Assembly: GCA_964349045.1 (NCBI GenBank)
Contig: CAYGFI010000004.1
Span: 1-64,000 of the forward strand
Length of the DNA: 64,000 nucleotides
DNA from: JACJXF01 sp964349045
GTDB lineage: Bacteria > Bacteroidota > Bacteroidia > Bacteroidales > GCA-2748055
Direction: 5' to 3'
Shown in pieces: positions 44,901 through 54,003 of the stretch. Position 1 is the stretch's first letter; every line of letters starts with the position of its first letter. The translations under genes and the position numbers were made by a program. Below the pieces are notes generated by a model. That model saw only the letters and a list, made by a program, of their open reading frames with translations, did no database searches and was not told where the DNA came from.

Positions 44901-46548
44901 CTGGTCGCTTTATAGTGAAAACGGAGTGTTGTGGATTAGCACAGAATGTGGTTTGGGATATATTTCAGATGAAGACTACAGTAATATCCGGTTTATTCCT
45001 ATTAACAACAATATTGTTATAAAATCAATATATCCTGCTAAAAATAAAAATTACCTCTGGCTCGGTACCAATCATGGATTTACATATTTTAATAAAAACT
45101 CCCGTGAAATTGAATTTTTTGTTGATTCCAAAGATGGTTTATCAGGTGATGAAATTACGCCGGCAGGTTTATATCTCGACCGGAACGACTTATTGTGGAT
45201 TGGAACCTATCACGGTTTAAGTAATTTTAATTTACGGGCAAAGAGCTCCATATCCTATTCTCCCTCCTGTTATATAGAAAGGATTTTACTCAATGGTAAA
45301 AAAATTGATCCTGAAGTGGGTCAGAAATTCCGTCACAATCAGAACAATTTTGTTTTTGAGATTTCTGCACTTTCTTTCAGTGACGAGGAGTCAATTGAAT
45401 ATGAGTTTTACCTTAGGGGTGCGGGTAATAATTATTCTTCCTATCATAAAGGAAAAGAATTCAAGGCATATTATAATAATCTCCCTCCCGGAAAATATGA
45501 TTTTATCTATAAAGCAAAAAGCAAAAACAATATATGGGGTTATGCGCAGAAATACGAATTTACCATTCATAAAGCCTGGTATAACACCTGGGTTTTCAGA
45601 CTTACCCTGATAATTGCACTTGTTTTATCCGGATGGGGTTTTTATACGATCAGGATCCGACGAATTGAGGCCCAGAGAGAAAAGCTTGAAAAATTAGTAA
45701 AGAAACGTACGCATGAACTGGAACAAGCTAATTCTGAAATTGAAGCACAGCGGGATCTTGCAACTAACCAGAGAGATCAGATCGGAGCACAGAAAAAAGA
45801 GATAACCGACAGCATTTATTACGCGGAAAGAATTCAAAGATCTCTTCTGCCTCCCGCGAATATTATGAAAAAGATTCTTCCCGAACATTTCATACTTTTT
45901 AAACCGAGAGATATCGTAAGTGGAGATTTTTACTGGGTCACAGAAAAAGCAGACAGAATTTATCTTACTGCAGCCGACTGCACGGGACATGGTGTACCCG
46001 GTGCTTTTATGAGTATGCTCGGTATATCTTTCCTCAATGAGATCGTAAATAAAACGGAAGATTCCGGTCCTGAAGAAATCCTTAACCAGCTTAGAAAATA
46101 TATAATAAAGGCTCTGAAACAGGCAGGGCAGGAAGGGGAAAATAAAGACGGTATGGATATAAGTATTGTTGTATTTGACAAGGTTCAGAAAACTTTAAGT
46201 TTTGCCGGGGCTAATAACCCTTTGTATTTTGTCAGAAACGGAGAATTTCAGGAGATAAAAGGTGACAATATGCCGGTTGGAATAAATGATAAAATGAATT
46301 CCTTCACACAACATACATTTAATATTCAGAGAGGAGATACCGTTTATATCTTTTCCGATGGTTATCCCGACCAGTTCGGGGGACCAAGGGCTAAGAAGTT
46401 CATGTATTCCAACTTTAAGGCGCTACTTATGACGATTCAGACCAAGTCGATGCGTGAACAGGGAAAGATTCTTGAAGATACCCTTGAGGCATGGAAAGGC
46501 GATATCGATCAGATTGACGATATTGTGGTAATAGGACTCAGGTTTTAA
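41902..46548 (+). CDS. Giant sensor phosphatase: two solute-binding-like domains, propeller, SpoIIE
   Basis: The 1548-residue protein has a signal peptide (FFLFLIFFLLRPSLLFS), then two SBP_bac_3-like domains (about 28-260 and 280-525) that share a YTPD..F...D..C..F..LEWR.K..DF pattern. Reg_prop propeller blades follow (530-1110; repeats such as GYMWFGTNSGAVRYNG and NDRLWIASNNGVYYY), then a Y_Y_Y domain, one membrane helix near 1231-1251, a coiled coil, and a PP2C/SpoIIE phosphatase (1303-1548) with metal-binding AADCTGHGVPGAFMSML, DGMDIS and FSDGYPDQFGG intact. Periplasmic ligand and cytoplasmic serine phosphatase output are inferred. No STAS or anti-sigma partner is adjacent. Confidence 0.85.
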   Translation: MKTRLSFFLFLIFFLLRPSLLFSRDLSSIKRSGKIYVGMTKDDKKNINYPLAIEFAKYLNVELIIVEITWEEAFMQNSIIPDDIETNPSLSYTPDIFKKVDIICSTFTILEWRKKLFDFAETLNSAELLLVDKKNPPMKDFSMLEGKEIGFVSGTSFETNLNRINKNLSGTIKLTPTKTSEESKTLLHTGKVFGIILDADEALNYNAQSGQKYSIALPISPMTKTAWAIEKGNNLNNEVEDFFKTIENNGVLNTIFISRFGISYSSYVEKINKNLLHEKYHRDLNEILISRKLVVALRDRSFIYQEGGEKQFMHALAEEFADYLGVSLEYVVTPYLNKYWETENSGFVRDSAYTPDWFNYFDVACEVFAPLEWRLKKIDFVPVYPSEYSVIARKEAQLKNIEDLRGLKCVTNKGSVYEDILNDNKLTNYYYEPVNNFLSDVQSGKADYTIIYNAFYELSSYPELETKIALGTLDVCWGLRKDQPQLKAELEKFIAQSQNKGLINILIKAMKRKTLQSPEAFIHSYYESFQTGQFPYVLYGAENGLPQEDIFTIFQDNKGYMWFGTNSGAVRYNGREMKAIGDLNGLSDNIVRAINQDAAGKIYIATSNGISIFDKDTIVDRLFTGSGFHSIFIDKFNSKWFVGNDGIYILSQYGSQRHLNKDFPLLPNIIYSITEDINTGDKYIATSEGVYYYSTESNQLLRLTKEDCYSLFIDVNDSIWISTKKGLFIVDIRDIKSGYFANKAKNLNSILNFPNTIIKNISTNKYGSVWLVSDSKVIQVLSTDQSAIIYEPEIGLKNNRIMSFLIDQEDNIWVGFSGGLQRLSIKKGLRNFFPNTINSYIYSVFQDINDRLWIASNNGVYYYDNKLINFTPNLHGHHQKFVIGQLSGRNLLFASSEGFFEVDPLTLSVVRKRIFDQILLSLENIFISSKGEIVLLTGNNGTLYYFTDFHSSPVIIKEKRSSNIFQLIERNGRILGGNTSGLVELKDGLLKSIANINCNIWSLYSENGVLWISTECGLGYISDEDYSNIRFIPINNNIVIKSIYPAKNKNYLWLGTNHGFTYFNKNSREIEFFVDSKDGLSGDEITPAGLYLDRNDLLWIGTYHGLSNFNLRAKSSISYSPSCYIERILLNGKKIDPEVGQKFRHNQNNFVFEISALSFSDEESIEYEFYLRGAGNNYSSYHKGKEFKAYYNNLPPGKYDFIYKAKSKNNIWGYAQKYEFTIHKAWYNTWVFRLTLIIALVLSGWGFYTIRIRRIEAQREKLEKLVKKRTHELEQANSEIEAQRDLATNQRDQIGAQKKEITDSIYYAERIQRSLLPPANIMKKILPEHFILFKPRDIVSGDFYWVTEKADRIYLTAADCTGHGVPGAFMSMLGISFLNEIVNKTEDSGPEEILNQLRKYIIKALKQAGQEGENKDGMDISIVVFDKVQKTLSFAGANNPLYFVRNGEFQEIKGDNMPVGINDKMNSFTQHTFNIQRGDTVYIFSDGYPDQFGGPRAKKFMYSNFKALLMTIQTKSMREQGKILEDTLEAWKGDIDQIDDIVVIGLRF

Positions 46549-46679
46549 TTATACCAGCCAGGCTTTATACAATAACCTGAAAACCTGATTTTTAAGCAAA
46601 TCGCCTACCGGATATTCAGATTGCACTGAATTTTCAAACTATGATGCCTGTTAATGTGGAACAAAACAAAACATATAAA

Positions 46680-47603
46680 ATGAATGAAATAATCCGAACT
46701 GAAAAGCTTTCCAAAAGATATAAGGAGGTTTTAGCAGTATCCGAAATATCCCTGAATGTCAGGAAAGGTGAAATTTATGGGTTTTTAGGATTGAATGGAG
46801 CCGGTAAAACAACCACTATCCGAATGTTGCTTGGCTTAATTCGTCCCACAGCAGGAGTTTCATACATAAACGGGAAAAAAGTGCACCCTAATAATACTGA
46901 CCTCTGGAAAGAAATAGGGAGCCTTGTAGAAGTTCCTTACGCCTATCCCGACCTGACGGTAAGAGAAAATCTCGAAATTTTTCGACGGTTACGATTTTTA
47001 AATGAAAATGACCCTGTAAATTCAATCATCGACAAGCTAAAACTTACAGTTTACGCTGATCGCAAAGCCAAAAACTTATCCCTGGGAAATGCTCAGCGCC
47101 TGGGACTCGCCAAAGCGCTGATACATAAACCCAGTATTCTGATTCTTGATGAACCTGCAAATGGTCTCGACCCGGCTGGTATTTTTGAAATCCGTGAATT
47201 TTTAAGCGATTTGGCTATTAATCATGGAGTAACTATTTTTATATCAAGTCATATCCTGGGAGAAATATCAAGATTTGCCACCCGAATAGGTATTATTCAT
47301 GAAGGGAGTTTAATACAGGAAATTAATACAAATCAACTCGATCTGCTTTGCCAAAAGAGATTATTAATAAATACCCTCAACAATGAACTGGCAAAATCAA
47401 TCCTGATCAAAAAAGGTTTTATCGTAAATGAAACTAATGATAATTTTCTGGAAATTAAAACTGATTCAGCCATTAAAAACCCGGAAAATATTTCAAGTCT
47501 GCTGGTTAATAATGGTACTCCTCCATCATTATTGAATGTTGTTGAGGAAGATCTGGAATCGTATTTTTTAAGAACTATCGGAATGAAAGGAGAGCTGAAA
47601 TGA
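46680..47603 (+). CDS. ABC transporter ATP-binding protein
   Basis: About 307 residues from the ATG at 46680 (MNEIIRTEKLSKRYKEVLAV); an ATG 39 bases upstream is possible. Walker A is GLNGAGKTTTIRML, Q-loop region GSLVEVPYAYPDLTVRENLE, the signature is NLSLGNAQRLGLAKAL (a variant of LSGGQ), Walker B is ILILDEPANGLDP, and the switch His lies in IFISSHILGE. It belongs to the BcrA/CcmA-type exporters. Its stop overlaps the permease start by 4 bases (ATGA). Confidence 0.92.
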   Translation: MNEIIRTEKLSKRYKEVLAVSEISLNVRKGEIYGFLGLNGAGKTTTIRMLLGLIRPTAGVSYINGKKVHPNNTDLWKEIGSLVEVPYAYPDLTVRENLEIFRRLRFLNENDPVNSIIDKLKLTVYADRKAKNLSLGNAQRLGLAKALIHKPSILILDEPANGLDPAGIFEIREFLSDLAINHGVTIFISSHILGEISRFATRIGIIHEGSLIQEINTNQLDLLCQKRLLINTLNNELAKSILIKKGFIVNETNDNFLEIKTDSAIKNPENISSLLVNNGTPPSLLNVVEEDLESYFLRTIGMKGELK

Positions 47604-48382
47604 AAACTATAAGCACCGTATTATGGGCTGAATTTATGAAAATAAAGCGATCTAATATCGTTTGGATCACGATTTTTCTTTTTGCATTTATCCCTTCAAT
47701 GATGGGCTTAATGATTTATATTGTCAGGCATCCCGAAATATCTGCAAAATTAGGCCTTATTGCCGCCAAAGCCTCTCTTTTCGGAGATGCAGACTGGCCG
47801 GCCTTTTTTGGAATTCTGCATCAATCCATCGCTACCATTGGTCTGATTGGTTTTGGTTTTGTAACCGCATGGGTTTTTGGCCGGGAATATACTGAGCGGA
47901 CCATTAAAGATATTCTGGCACTTCCCGTTTCAAGATCATATTTTGTGTTTGCGAAATTTATTATTGTATTCTGCTGGTGCATAATTCTGGCAATAATATT
48001 AGGCATCTCAGGGGTTCTTGCCGGGAAAATAGTTGGAGTTTCCGGTTGGTCTTCAGAGGTATTCTATGCTGCTATTTATAAGTATATTATCACCTCATTT
48101 CTCACTATGTTATTATGTACCCCTGTTGCATTCTTTGCCTGTTATAGCAGAGGAATAATTGCACCAATAGGGTTCGCAATTTTAACTATGATTATGGCAC
48201 AGTTTATAGCGCTTGCGGGACTGGGTGCATTTTTCCCGTGGGCCATACCCGGTCTTTATACGGTTCCCGCCGGCACTGAAGGAATGCAGTTATTTATGTC
48301 AAGCTATATCATTCTGATAATAACCAGTATTCTTGGCTACATTATTACATTATACTTTTGGAGGCATGCAGATCAACATTAA
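47600..48382 (+). CDS. ABC-2-type permease
   Basis: The 260-residue protein has six membrane segments, the ABC-2 permease layout: an N-terminal WAEFMKIKRSNIVWITIFLF helix, FGFVTAWVFGREYTERTIKDILALPVSR with the conserved E-x-x-x-x-T-x-x-x-L coupling segment, then AKFIIVFCWCIILAIILGIS. It begins inside the ATPase gene, so the two make one exporter. The substrate is not readable; relatives move bacitracin, lantibiotics or other hydrophobic compounds, or set membrane resistance. Confidence 0.88.
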   Translation: MKTISTVLWAEFMKIKRSNIVWITIFLFAFIPSMMGLMIYIVRHPEISAKLGLIAAKASLFGDADWPAFFGILHQSIATIGLIGFGFVTAWVFGREYTERTIKDILALPVSRSYFVFAKFIIVFCWCIILAIILGISGVLAGKIVGVSGWSSEVFYAAIYKYIITSFLTMLLCTPVAFFACYSRGIIAPIGFAILTMIMAQFIALAGLGAFFPWAIPGLYTVPAGTEGMQLFMSSYIILIITSILGYIITLYFWRHADQH

Positions 48383-48457
48383 AAGTATCCGAAAGTAAAA
48401 AGTGTCTGTTAGTCATTTCTCATTCTTTTTCATACTTTTAAAAAAACATTAGAGAGG

Positions 48458-50068
48458 ATGACTTATACTTATGATTACCTGATTATCGGTTCCGGATTTG
48501 GAGGGAGTGTTTCAGCAATGCGACTGGCAGAGAAAGGGTATTCTGTCATATTACTCGAACAGGGTAAAAGGTATGAACCGGCCGATTATGCCAAATCAAA
48601 CTGGAATTTAAGGAAATACTTATGGATGCCCTCCCTGGGGCTTTTCGGTATTCAAAAACTATCGTTTTACCGGCAGGCTTCCATTATGACAGGAATCGGC
48701 CTGGGTGGTGGCAGCCTGGTATACGCTAACACTCTACTTAAACCTCCCCCTAAATTTTTCAAAACCGGTAACTGGAAGGAATATGGTGACTGGGAAACAA
48801 TTCTGGAACCCTTTTACAATACAGCCGGATTTATGATGGGCAGGACTCTTTACGACAAAAAAAATCCTGAAGATCTTCTGTTGCGAAAAGTTGCGAAAAG
48901 CATGAATCGGGAAGATACTTTCCAAAATGTTTATGTCGGGGTTAATCTGAACGAGCATGAGGAGGAAATGGATCCTTATTTTTCCGGCCTGGGACCGAAA
49001 CGAAACTCCTGTACCGGTTGTGCTGCATGTATGGTAGGTTGCAGGGAAAACGCCAAGAATACACTTGATAAGAATTATCTCTTCTTTGCTGAAAGTTTCG
49101 GGGCAAAGATATTTACCGGGATCAGGGCATATAAACTTGAAAAATCAGAGAATTGTTTTACTGTTTATACAAAATCATCCACCAAACTTCTGAAAAACAA
49201 AAAAAGTTATAAAGCTAAAAACGTCATTATTTCCGGGGGAGTTTTAGGCACACTGAAATTTCTATTTGAACAAAAACATAAATACAAGACCCTGCCACTA
49301 ATTTCAGATAAACTCGGACATAATTTATTAACCAATTCTGAAACCCTTACAGCTGTTTCCGGTATTAAACAGAAAACAAATAATGGAGTAGCCATAACAT
49401 CCGTCTTTCATCCAGATGAAAATACTAATGTCGAAATTGTCAAGTATCCTGATGGTTCGAATCTGATGAAGTTGTTCTTTACCTTGGCTGCCGGAGGATC
49501 GTCAAATAATCTATATCGCAGTCTGAAACTTCTGAAAAATATAATTGTCAATCCCCTTAAATTTTTCAAAACTGTTTTTTCCTTAAACTGGTCAACTCAT
49601 TCCGTGATTTTTCTGGTTATGCAGACCCTTGACAACGCGATGATAATGAGATGGAAAAGAGGATTTTACGGTAAAAGGATGAAAATAGACAACAAAGGAA
49701 ACAAAAGAGTACCTGCCTATATTGAAATAGGTCAAAAAGTTACAGAAAAATATGCTGCTGAATCCGGAGGTATTTCACAAAATATATTTCTTGAGGTATT
49801 ATTCGACCGTCCTACTACAGCTCATATACTTGGAGGCTGCCCGATGTCCGATAATTCTGAGGAAGGTGTAATTAATCCCAGGCTTGAAGTTCACTCCTAT
49901 CCCGGGTTATATATTATCGATGGATCTGTAATTCAGGCAAATCCTGGTGTAAATCCTAGCTTTTCTATTCTGGCAATGGCAGAATATTCTATGAGTCTAA
50001 TTAATTCTAAAACAGGTACAAATAATAAATCACTTAAAGCATTACTTGATGAACAGAATAAGGATTAA
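48458..50068 (+). CDS. GMC-family oxidoreductase with a ferredoxin-like Cys motif
   Basis: The 536-residue flavoprotein has an N-terminal FAD-binding motif (YLIIGSGFGGSVSAMRLAEK), MTGIGLGGGSLVYANTLL, and the C-terminal HILGGCPMSDNS and YIIDGSVIQANPGVNPSFSI of cholesterol-oxidase-like GMC enzymes. These oxidise alcohols or sterols to aldehydes or ketones. Near residue 185 it has NSCTGCAACMVGCRENAKNT, a CxxCxxCxxxC pattern like half a bacterial ferredoxin, which may carry an Fe-S cluster and pass electrons away from O2. It overlaps the next gene by 20 bases. Confidence 0.88.
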   Translation: MTYTYDYLIIGSGFGGSVSAMRLAEKGYSVILLEQGKRYEPADYAKSNWNLRKYLWMPSLGLFGIQKLSFYRQASIMTGIGLGGGSLVYANTLLKPPPKFFKTGNWKEYGDWETILEPFYNTAGFMMGRTLYDKKNPEDLLLRKVAKSMNREDTFQNVYVGVNLNEHEEEMDPYFSGLGPKRNSCTGCAACMVGCRENAKNTLDKNYLFFAESFGAKIFTGIRAYKLEKSENCFTVYTKSSTKLLKNKKSYKAKNVIISGGVLGTLKFLFEQKHKYKTLPLISDKLGHNLLTNSETLTAVSGIKQKTNNGVAITSVFHPDENTNVEIVKYPDGSNLMKLFFTLAAGGSSNNLYRSLKLLKNIIVNPLKFFKTVFSLNWSTHSVIFLVMQTLDNAMIMRWKRGFYGKRMKIDNKGNKRVPAYIEIGQKVTEKYAAESGGISQNIFLEVLFDRPTTAHILGGCPMSDNSEEGVINPRLEVHSYPGLYIIDGSVIQANPGVNPSFSILAMAEYSMSLINSKTGTNNKSLKALLDEQNKD

Positions 50069-51632
50069 TTCCATCATAACCGGGCTAATCATATTACTTC
50101 TGATTTCCGGATGTGAAAAACAAAAACCCGTAGCTAAGTCAGTTATTTATCTTCCAAGAATTGAAAATATTGTTATTGATGGTTTTACGGAAGAATGGGC
50201 AATAGTAGAAGGTTACAGATTATGGGCTGATCCTCTTGGCAACTATAAAGAACCATCCGATTTTGAGGCCGGCATAAAAGCAGCCTGGAATAAAGAAGGA
50301 TTACTACTTCAATTTGAAGTCACGGATGATAGTTTTAAAAGTGACACTCTGAATCCCTGGAATGGAGATGCAATCGAAATTTTTCTGGCTCCGTTCAGAG
50401 GTTCCGAAGAAATTATCCAGATTTCTATTGTGCCATTACCTGAAAAAGATTTTATCCGGTTTAATGGTCTGAATAAAAATGAAAGTAACCATAAATTTTC
50501 CGGGGAAATATATTCTGTTACCAGAAGTTATGAGAATAAAAGAATTACTGAAGTTAAAATCGGTTTCCAGAAGAATGAATATGAAGGAATTAATGAACAG
50601 GCGCCATTCAGTAGTTTTGCATTACAGGTATATGCAGATGATGCAGATGCCGGTAAACAGGAGAAAAATAAATTGGTGTGGTATCCGGTCGGGCAGAGCT
50701 ACCTGTCTTCATCCTCAATGTTTACTGTTAACCTAAGCGACAATAATCAAACTAAACTGAATGGAACTACAAGGCTTGTTATTACTGATAATGAAAAACT
50801 TGATTTATATGTTTTTGGTGCAGTTGGTGGAGAAAAAATTGAAATTTACCGGAACGGAGAATTAATCAAACACTTCAGATCAAAGAGCGAACGAGCCTAT
50901 CTGCCAGACACTTTTGATATTACCCCATTTGGATGGGATATTGAAAATGATTCATTATTTGTCTGTCTTAATGGCGAAAGTCTTTGTTTGCATGAACTTT
51001 TCCTGTCTCCCAGGCTTTATGAAACGATTTCAGAGAAACGTTTTGACAGGGAAATCCGGAATTTCATGTTTATGGACCGGCAATCATTCCCCCCTGAAAA
51101 CGCAACCTTGTTTATCGGAAGTTCCAGTATTGTGAGATGGGAAACGCTAAAAATGGATTTTCCTGAATTGAAGATTATACAAAGGGGATTCGGGGGATCA
51201 ACAAGCCCTGAGGCTCTGATGTATATAAACCAAATCGTAATCCCCTACAAGCCTGCAAAAATTATATATTATGAAGGGGATAATGATATTACGATTGGGC
51301 TTACTTCAGAGGAAATATGTGATAATGTAAAAGATTTCATTGATAAGGTTGCAGAGTCTCTACCCGAAACAATGATTTATATCCTCTCTCCTAAACCCAG
51401 TATTAACCGCATGCATTTATGGGAAAAGTACAGGCATGCTCATGAGTCGTTAAGAAAGCTGTCCTATGAATACAAAAATGTGGTATATGTGGATGTAGCA
51501 ACTCCGATGTTTGATCTGAATGGAAAACTCAACCACTCGCTTTTTGTAGATGACGGGATACACATGAATCAGGAGGGTTATGCGATCTGGACAAGGGTAT
51601 TAAGAAGGGCACTCAATCTATTGAATAACTAA
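50049..51632 (+). CDS. Lipoprotein with CBM9-like and SGNH hydrolase domains
   Basis: About 527 residues from the ATG at 50049 (a TTG one codon earlier is in frame). The lipobox is LLLISGC. Residues about 35-225 look like a CBM9/DOMON-type sugar- or heme-binding sandwich (IVIDGFTEEWAIVEGYRLWA, AAWNKEGLLLQFEVTDD, PWNGDAIEIFL). A linker follows, then an SGNH esterase fold (from about 345): block I LFIGSSSIVRWETL, block III YYEGDNDI, block V DDGIHMNQEGY, all catalytic residues present. It acts outside the inner membrane on an unknown ester. It is translationally linked to the GMC gene. Confidence 0.82.
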   Translation: MNRIRINSIITGLIILLLISGCEKQKPVAKSVIYLPRIENIVIDGFTEEWAIVEGYRLWADPLGNYKEPSDFEAGIKAAWNKEGLLLQFEVTDDSFKSDTLNPWNGDAIEIFLAPFRGSEEIIQISIVPLPEKDFIRFNGLNKNESNHKFSGEIYSVTRSYENKRITEVKIGFQKNEYEGINEQAPFSSFALQVYADDADAGKQEKNKLVWYPVGQSYLSSSSMFTVNLSDNNQTKLNGTTRLVITDNEKLDLYVFGAVGGEKIEIYRNGELIKHFRSKSERAYLPDTFDITPFGWDIENDSLFVCLNGESLCLHELFLSPRLYETISEKRFDREIRNFMFMDRQSFPPENATLFIGSSSIVRWETLKMDFPELKIIQRGFGGSTSPEALMYINQIVIPYKPAKIIYYEGDNDITIGLTSEEICDNVKDFIDKVAESLPETMIYILSPKPSINRMHLWEKYRHAHESLRKLSYEYKNVVYVDVATPMFDLNGKLNHSLFVDDGIHMNQEGYAIWTRVLRRALNLLNN

Positions 51633-51642
51633 AGATCCAAAG

Positions 51643-53016
51643 ATGAATACTTTCGAAAAAATCCTTACAGAGCAGCAGAATTATTACAGAACTCATATCA
51701 CGAAGAACATTGCATTCAGGAAAAGCCAACTGAAGTTACTTTATTCACTGATACAAAAGAATGAAACTGAAATTTTGCAAGCCCTGCAACAGGATTTCCG
51801 AAAGTCTTTCTTTGAGGGTTATGGAACCGAGGTAGGACTGGCGCTAAATGAGATAAGATTCCATATTAAGAAATTAAAAAAATGGGCATCACCTCGTCGG
51901 GCGAGTGGAAACATTCTTGATTTCAAGTCATCAGCAAAAATTTATCCGGAACCTCTGGGACAGGTATTGATTATTGCTCCATGGAATTATCCCTTTATGC
52001 TGGTAATGTCGCCATTAGCAGGAGCAATTTCTGCAGGAAATACCATAATAGTAAAGCCTTCGGAAAATTCACCGGCAACATCGGCATTAGTTCAGAAACT
52101 TATTTCTGAAAATTTTCCTAAAGAATATATTAGTTGTGTTACAGGAGGCAAGTCAGAAGCCGAAGCATTACTTAAATTAAAATTCGATTCTATTTTTTTT
52201 ACGGGGAGTGCAAATGTTGGTCGGCTGGTAATGAAAGCCGCTGCTAAAAATCTTAGTCGGGTTTGCCTTGAGCTTGGAGGAAAAAATCCATGTATTATTG
52301 ATATTACTGCACCGATTGACCTTACCTGCCGGAGAATTGTCTGGGGGAAGTTTCTCAATGCAGGACAGACTTGTGTTGCACCGGATTACCTGCTTGTACA
52401 TAAGGACATTGCCTCCGCAATAAAAGAAGGATTAAAAAAATATATCCTACAATTTTACGGTGAAGACCCAAAGCAGAGTGCAGATTTTCCAAGAATTATC
52501 AATTTAACCCATTATAAAAGATTAATTAAACTTATTAATCCGGAAATGCTTTATTTTGGAGGATATACAGATGAGGCGGAACTATACATTTCGCCAACAA
52601 TACTTGAAAATATCTCAGCCTCTGACCCAATTATGCAGGAGGAGATATTTGGTCCGGTTTTACCCATAATTGAATATTCTAAAACAGATGAAATCACAAC
52701 ATTGGTAAACAATATAGCAAAGCCATTGAGTTTTTACCTGTTTAGCAGGGATAAGAATTTCCAAAAGAAACTGATCCTTGAACTGGAAGCCGGTAATGGA
52801 AATTTTAATGATACCGTGATGCAGTTTGCAAATAAGAATCTCCCTTTCGGGGGTAAGGGTGAAAGTGGTATGGGTTCATATCATGGTAAATACAGCTTTG
52901 AATGTTTCTCTCACCTGAAGGCTATAAACAGAAAATCTTTTTTGATCGACCTGCCATTTCGTTACCCTCCATACAGTAAGATCAAGTTCAACCTGATAAA
53001 AAAACTGCTTAACTAG
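51643..53016 (+). CDS. Aldehyde dehydrogenase (fatty-aldehyde type)
   Basis: The 457-residue enzyme is an NAD(P)-dependent aldehyde dehydrogenase of the short, class-3-like group: ALQQDFRKSFFEGYGTEVGL, PLGQVLIIAPWNYPFMLVMS, the glutamate in LELGGKNPCII, the nucleophile in FLNAGQTCVAPDYLL and LPFGGKGESGMGSYHGKYSF. The C-terminus (FRYPPYSKIKFNLIKKLL) is hydrophobic and basic as in fatty-aldehyde enzymes. It is 10 bases after the SGNH lipoprotein and two genes after the GMC oxidoreductase, so alcohol to aldehyde to acid is a plausible sequence. Confidence 0.93.
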   Translation: MNTFEKILTEQQNYYRTHITKNIAFRKSQLKLLYSLIQKNETEILQALQQDFRKSFFEGYGTEVGLALNEIRFHIKKLKKWASPRRASGNILDFKSSAKIYPEPLGQVLIIAPWNYPFMLVMSPLAGAISAGNTIIVKPSENSPATSALVQKLISENFPKEYISCVTGGKSEAEALLKLKFDSIFFTGSANVGRLVMKAAAKNLSRVCLELGGKNPCIIDITAPIDLTCRRIVWGKFLNAGQTCVAPDYLLVHKDIASAIKEGLKKYILQFYGEDPKQSADFPRIINLTHYKRLIKLINPEMLYFGGYTDEAELYISPTILENISASDPIMQEEIFGPVLPIIEYSKTDEITTLVNNIAKPLSFYLFSRDKNFQKKLILELEAGNGNFNDTVMQFANKNLPFGGKGESGMGSYHGKYSFECFSHLKAINRKSFLIDLPFRYPPYSKIKFNLIKKLLN

Positions 53017-53034
53017 AAAAAGCAAGGAAATAAA

Positions 53035-53799
53035 TTACTTCAGAACAACATAAACAGGGCAATGATCAGAATGGACTACCTCCTGCATTATTCCTGCATG
53101 ATGTAATTTATCCTTAAGGTTTTTACTAACCATATGATAATCGAGTCTCCATCCGAGGTTCTTATGACGTGAACCAGCCCTGTAGCTCCACCATGAGTAT
53201 TGCTGTGGCAGGTAATTAAAAATCCTGAAACTATCAACAAATCCAAGATCCAATAAACGGTCCATCCATGCTCTTTCTTCCGGCAAAAAACCAGAAGATT
53301 TCAGATGCTTTTCCGGATGATTTATATCGATTGGTTTGTGGGCAATGTTAAAATCACCTGACAGGATCAGGTTTGGTCGCGTCTTCATCAGATTTTCGAG
53401 ATATGAATAAAAAGAATCGAGGTACTTCATTTTCACAGCCTGACGCGCCTCTCCTGTGGTTCCAGACGGAAAATATGAATTTATAATGGTCAAATCACCC
53501 ATATCGACGCGAATGAGGCGACCTTCCGTATCAAATTCCGGCAATCCGATCCCTATGGAAAATGTATCAGGTATTTGCCGGCTTAGCAGAGCTACCCCGC
53601 TATAACCTCTTTTACTGGCAGAATGCCAAATCTGATGATATCCTAAAAATTGGAAAGTCATTTTATCTACCTGATCTTCCTGAATTTTAGTTTCCTGAAT
53701 ACAGATTACATCAGGATTTTCAGCTTTGAGCCATTCCATAAAACCTTTGCTTATTGCTGATCGGAGGCCATTGACATTATATGAAATTATTTTTTTCAT
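53035..53799 (-). CDS. xth: Exodeoxyribonuclease III
   Basis: The 254-residue enzyme is an AP endonuclease and 3'-5' exonuclease of the exonuclease III family: KIISYNVNGLRSAISKGFME, VICIQETKIQEDQVDKM, GYSGVALLSR, LSGDFNIAHKPIDI with the metal-binding Asp and Asn, and the C-terminal RLDYHMVS and HSDHCPVYVVLK with the catalytic Asp-His. It repairs abasic sites and 3'-blocked ends in the base-excision pathway. It is convergent with the aldehyde dehydrogenase gene and stands alone. Confidence 0.95.
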   Translation of the reverse strand: MKKIISYNVNGLRSAISKGFMEWLKAENPDVICIQETKIQEDQVDKMTFQFLGYHQIWHSASKRGYSGVALLSRQIPDTFSIGIGLPEFDTEGRLIRVDMGDLTIINSYFPSGTTGEARQAVKMKYLDSFYSYLENLMKTRPNLILSGDFNIAHKPIDINHPEKHLKSSGFLPEERAWMDRLLDLGFVDSFRIFNYLPQQYSWWSYRAGSRHKNLGWRLDYHMVSKNLKDKLHHAGIMQEVVHSDHCPVYVVLK

Positions 53800-54003
53800 G
53801 ACTGAATAATTATTTTTTATTTATCTGGTCAGTAAAAATTAATTTAAAAGATGAGTGAGCAAAGATAAAATTCCTGTTTTAATTAAATTGATGGATATAT
53901 ATTATAACAATTATAGAATTAACTATGTTTGTTGAAATAAAAATGTTTTAAAGTGAAATTCTACTGAAAATGGTTTAATACCAATAGAATTAAAGTCTGA
54001 ATT

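Noticed and set aside
53800..54003. Small RNA in the AT-rich gap before rsgA
   Set aside because: No hairpin, terminator or promoter element could be supported.
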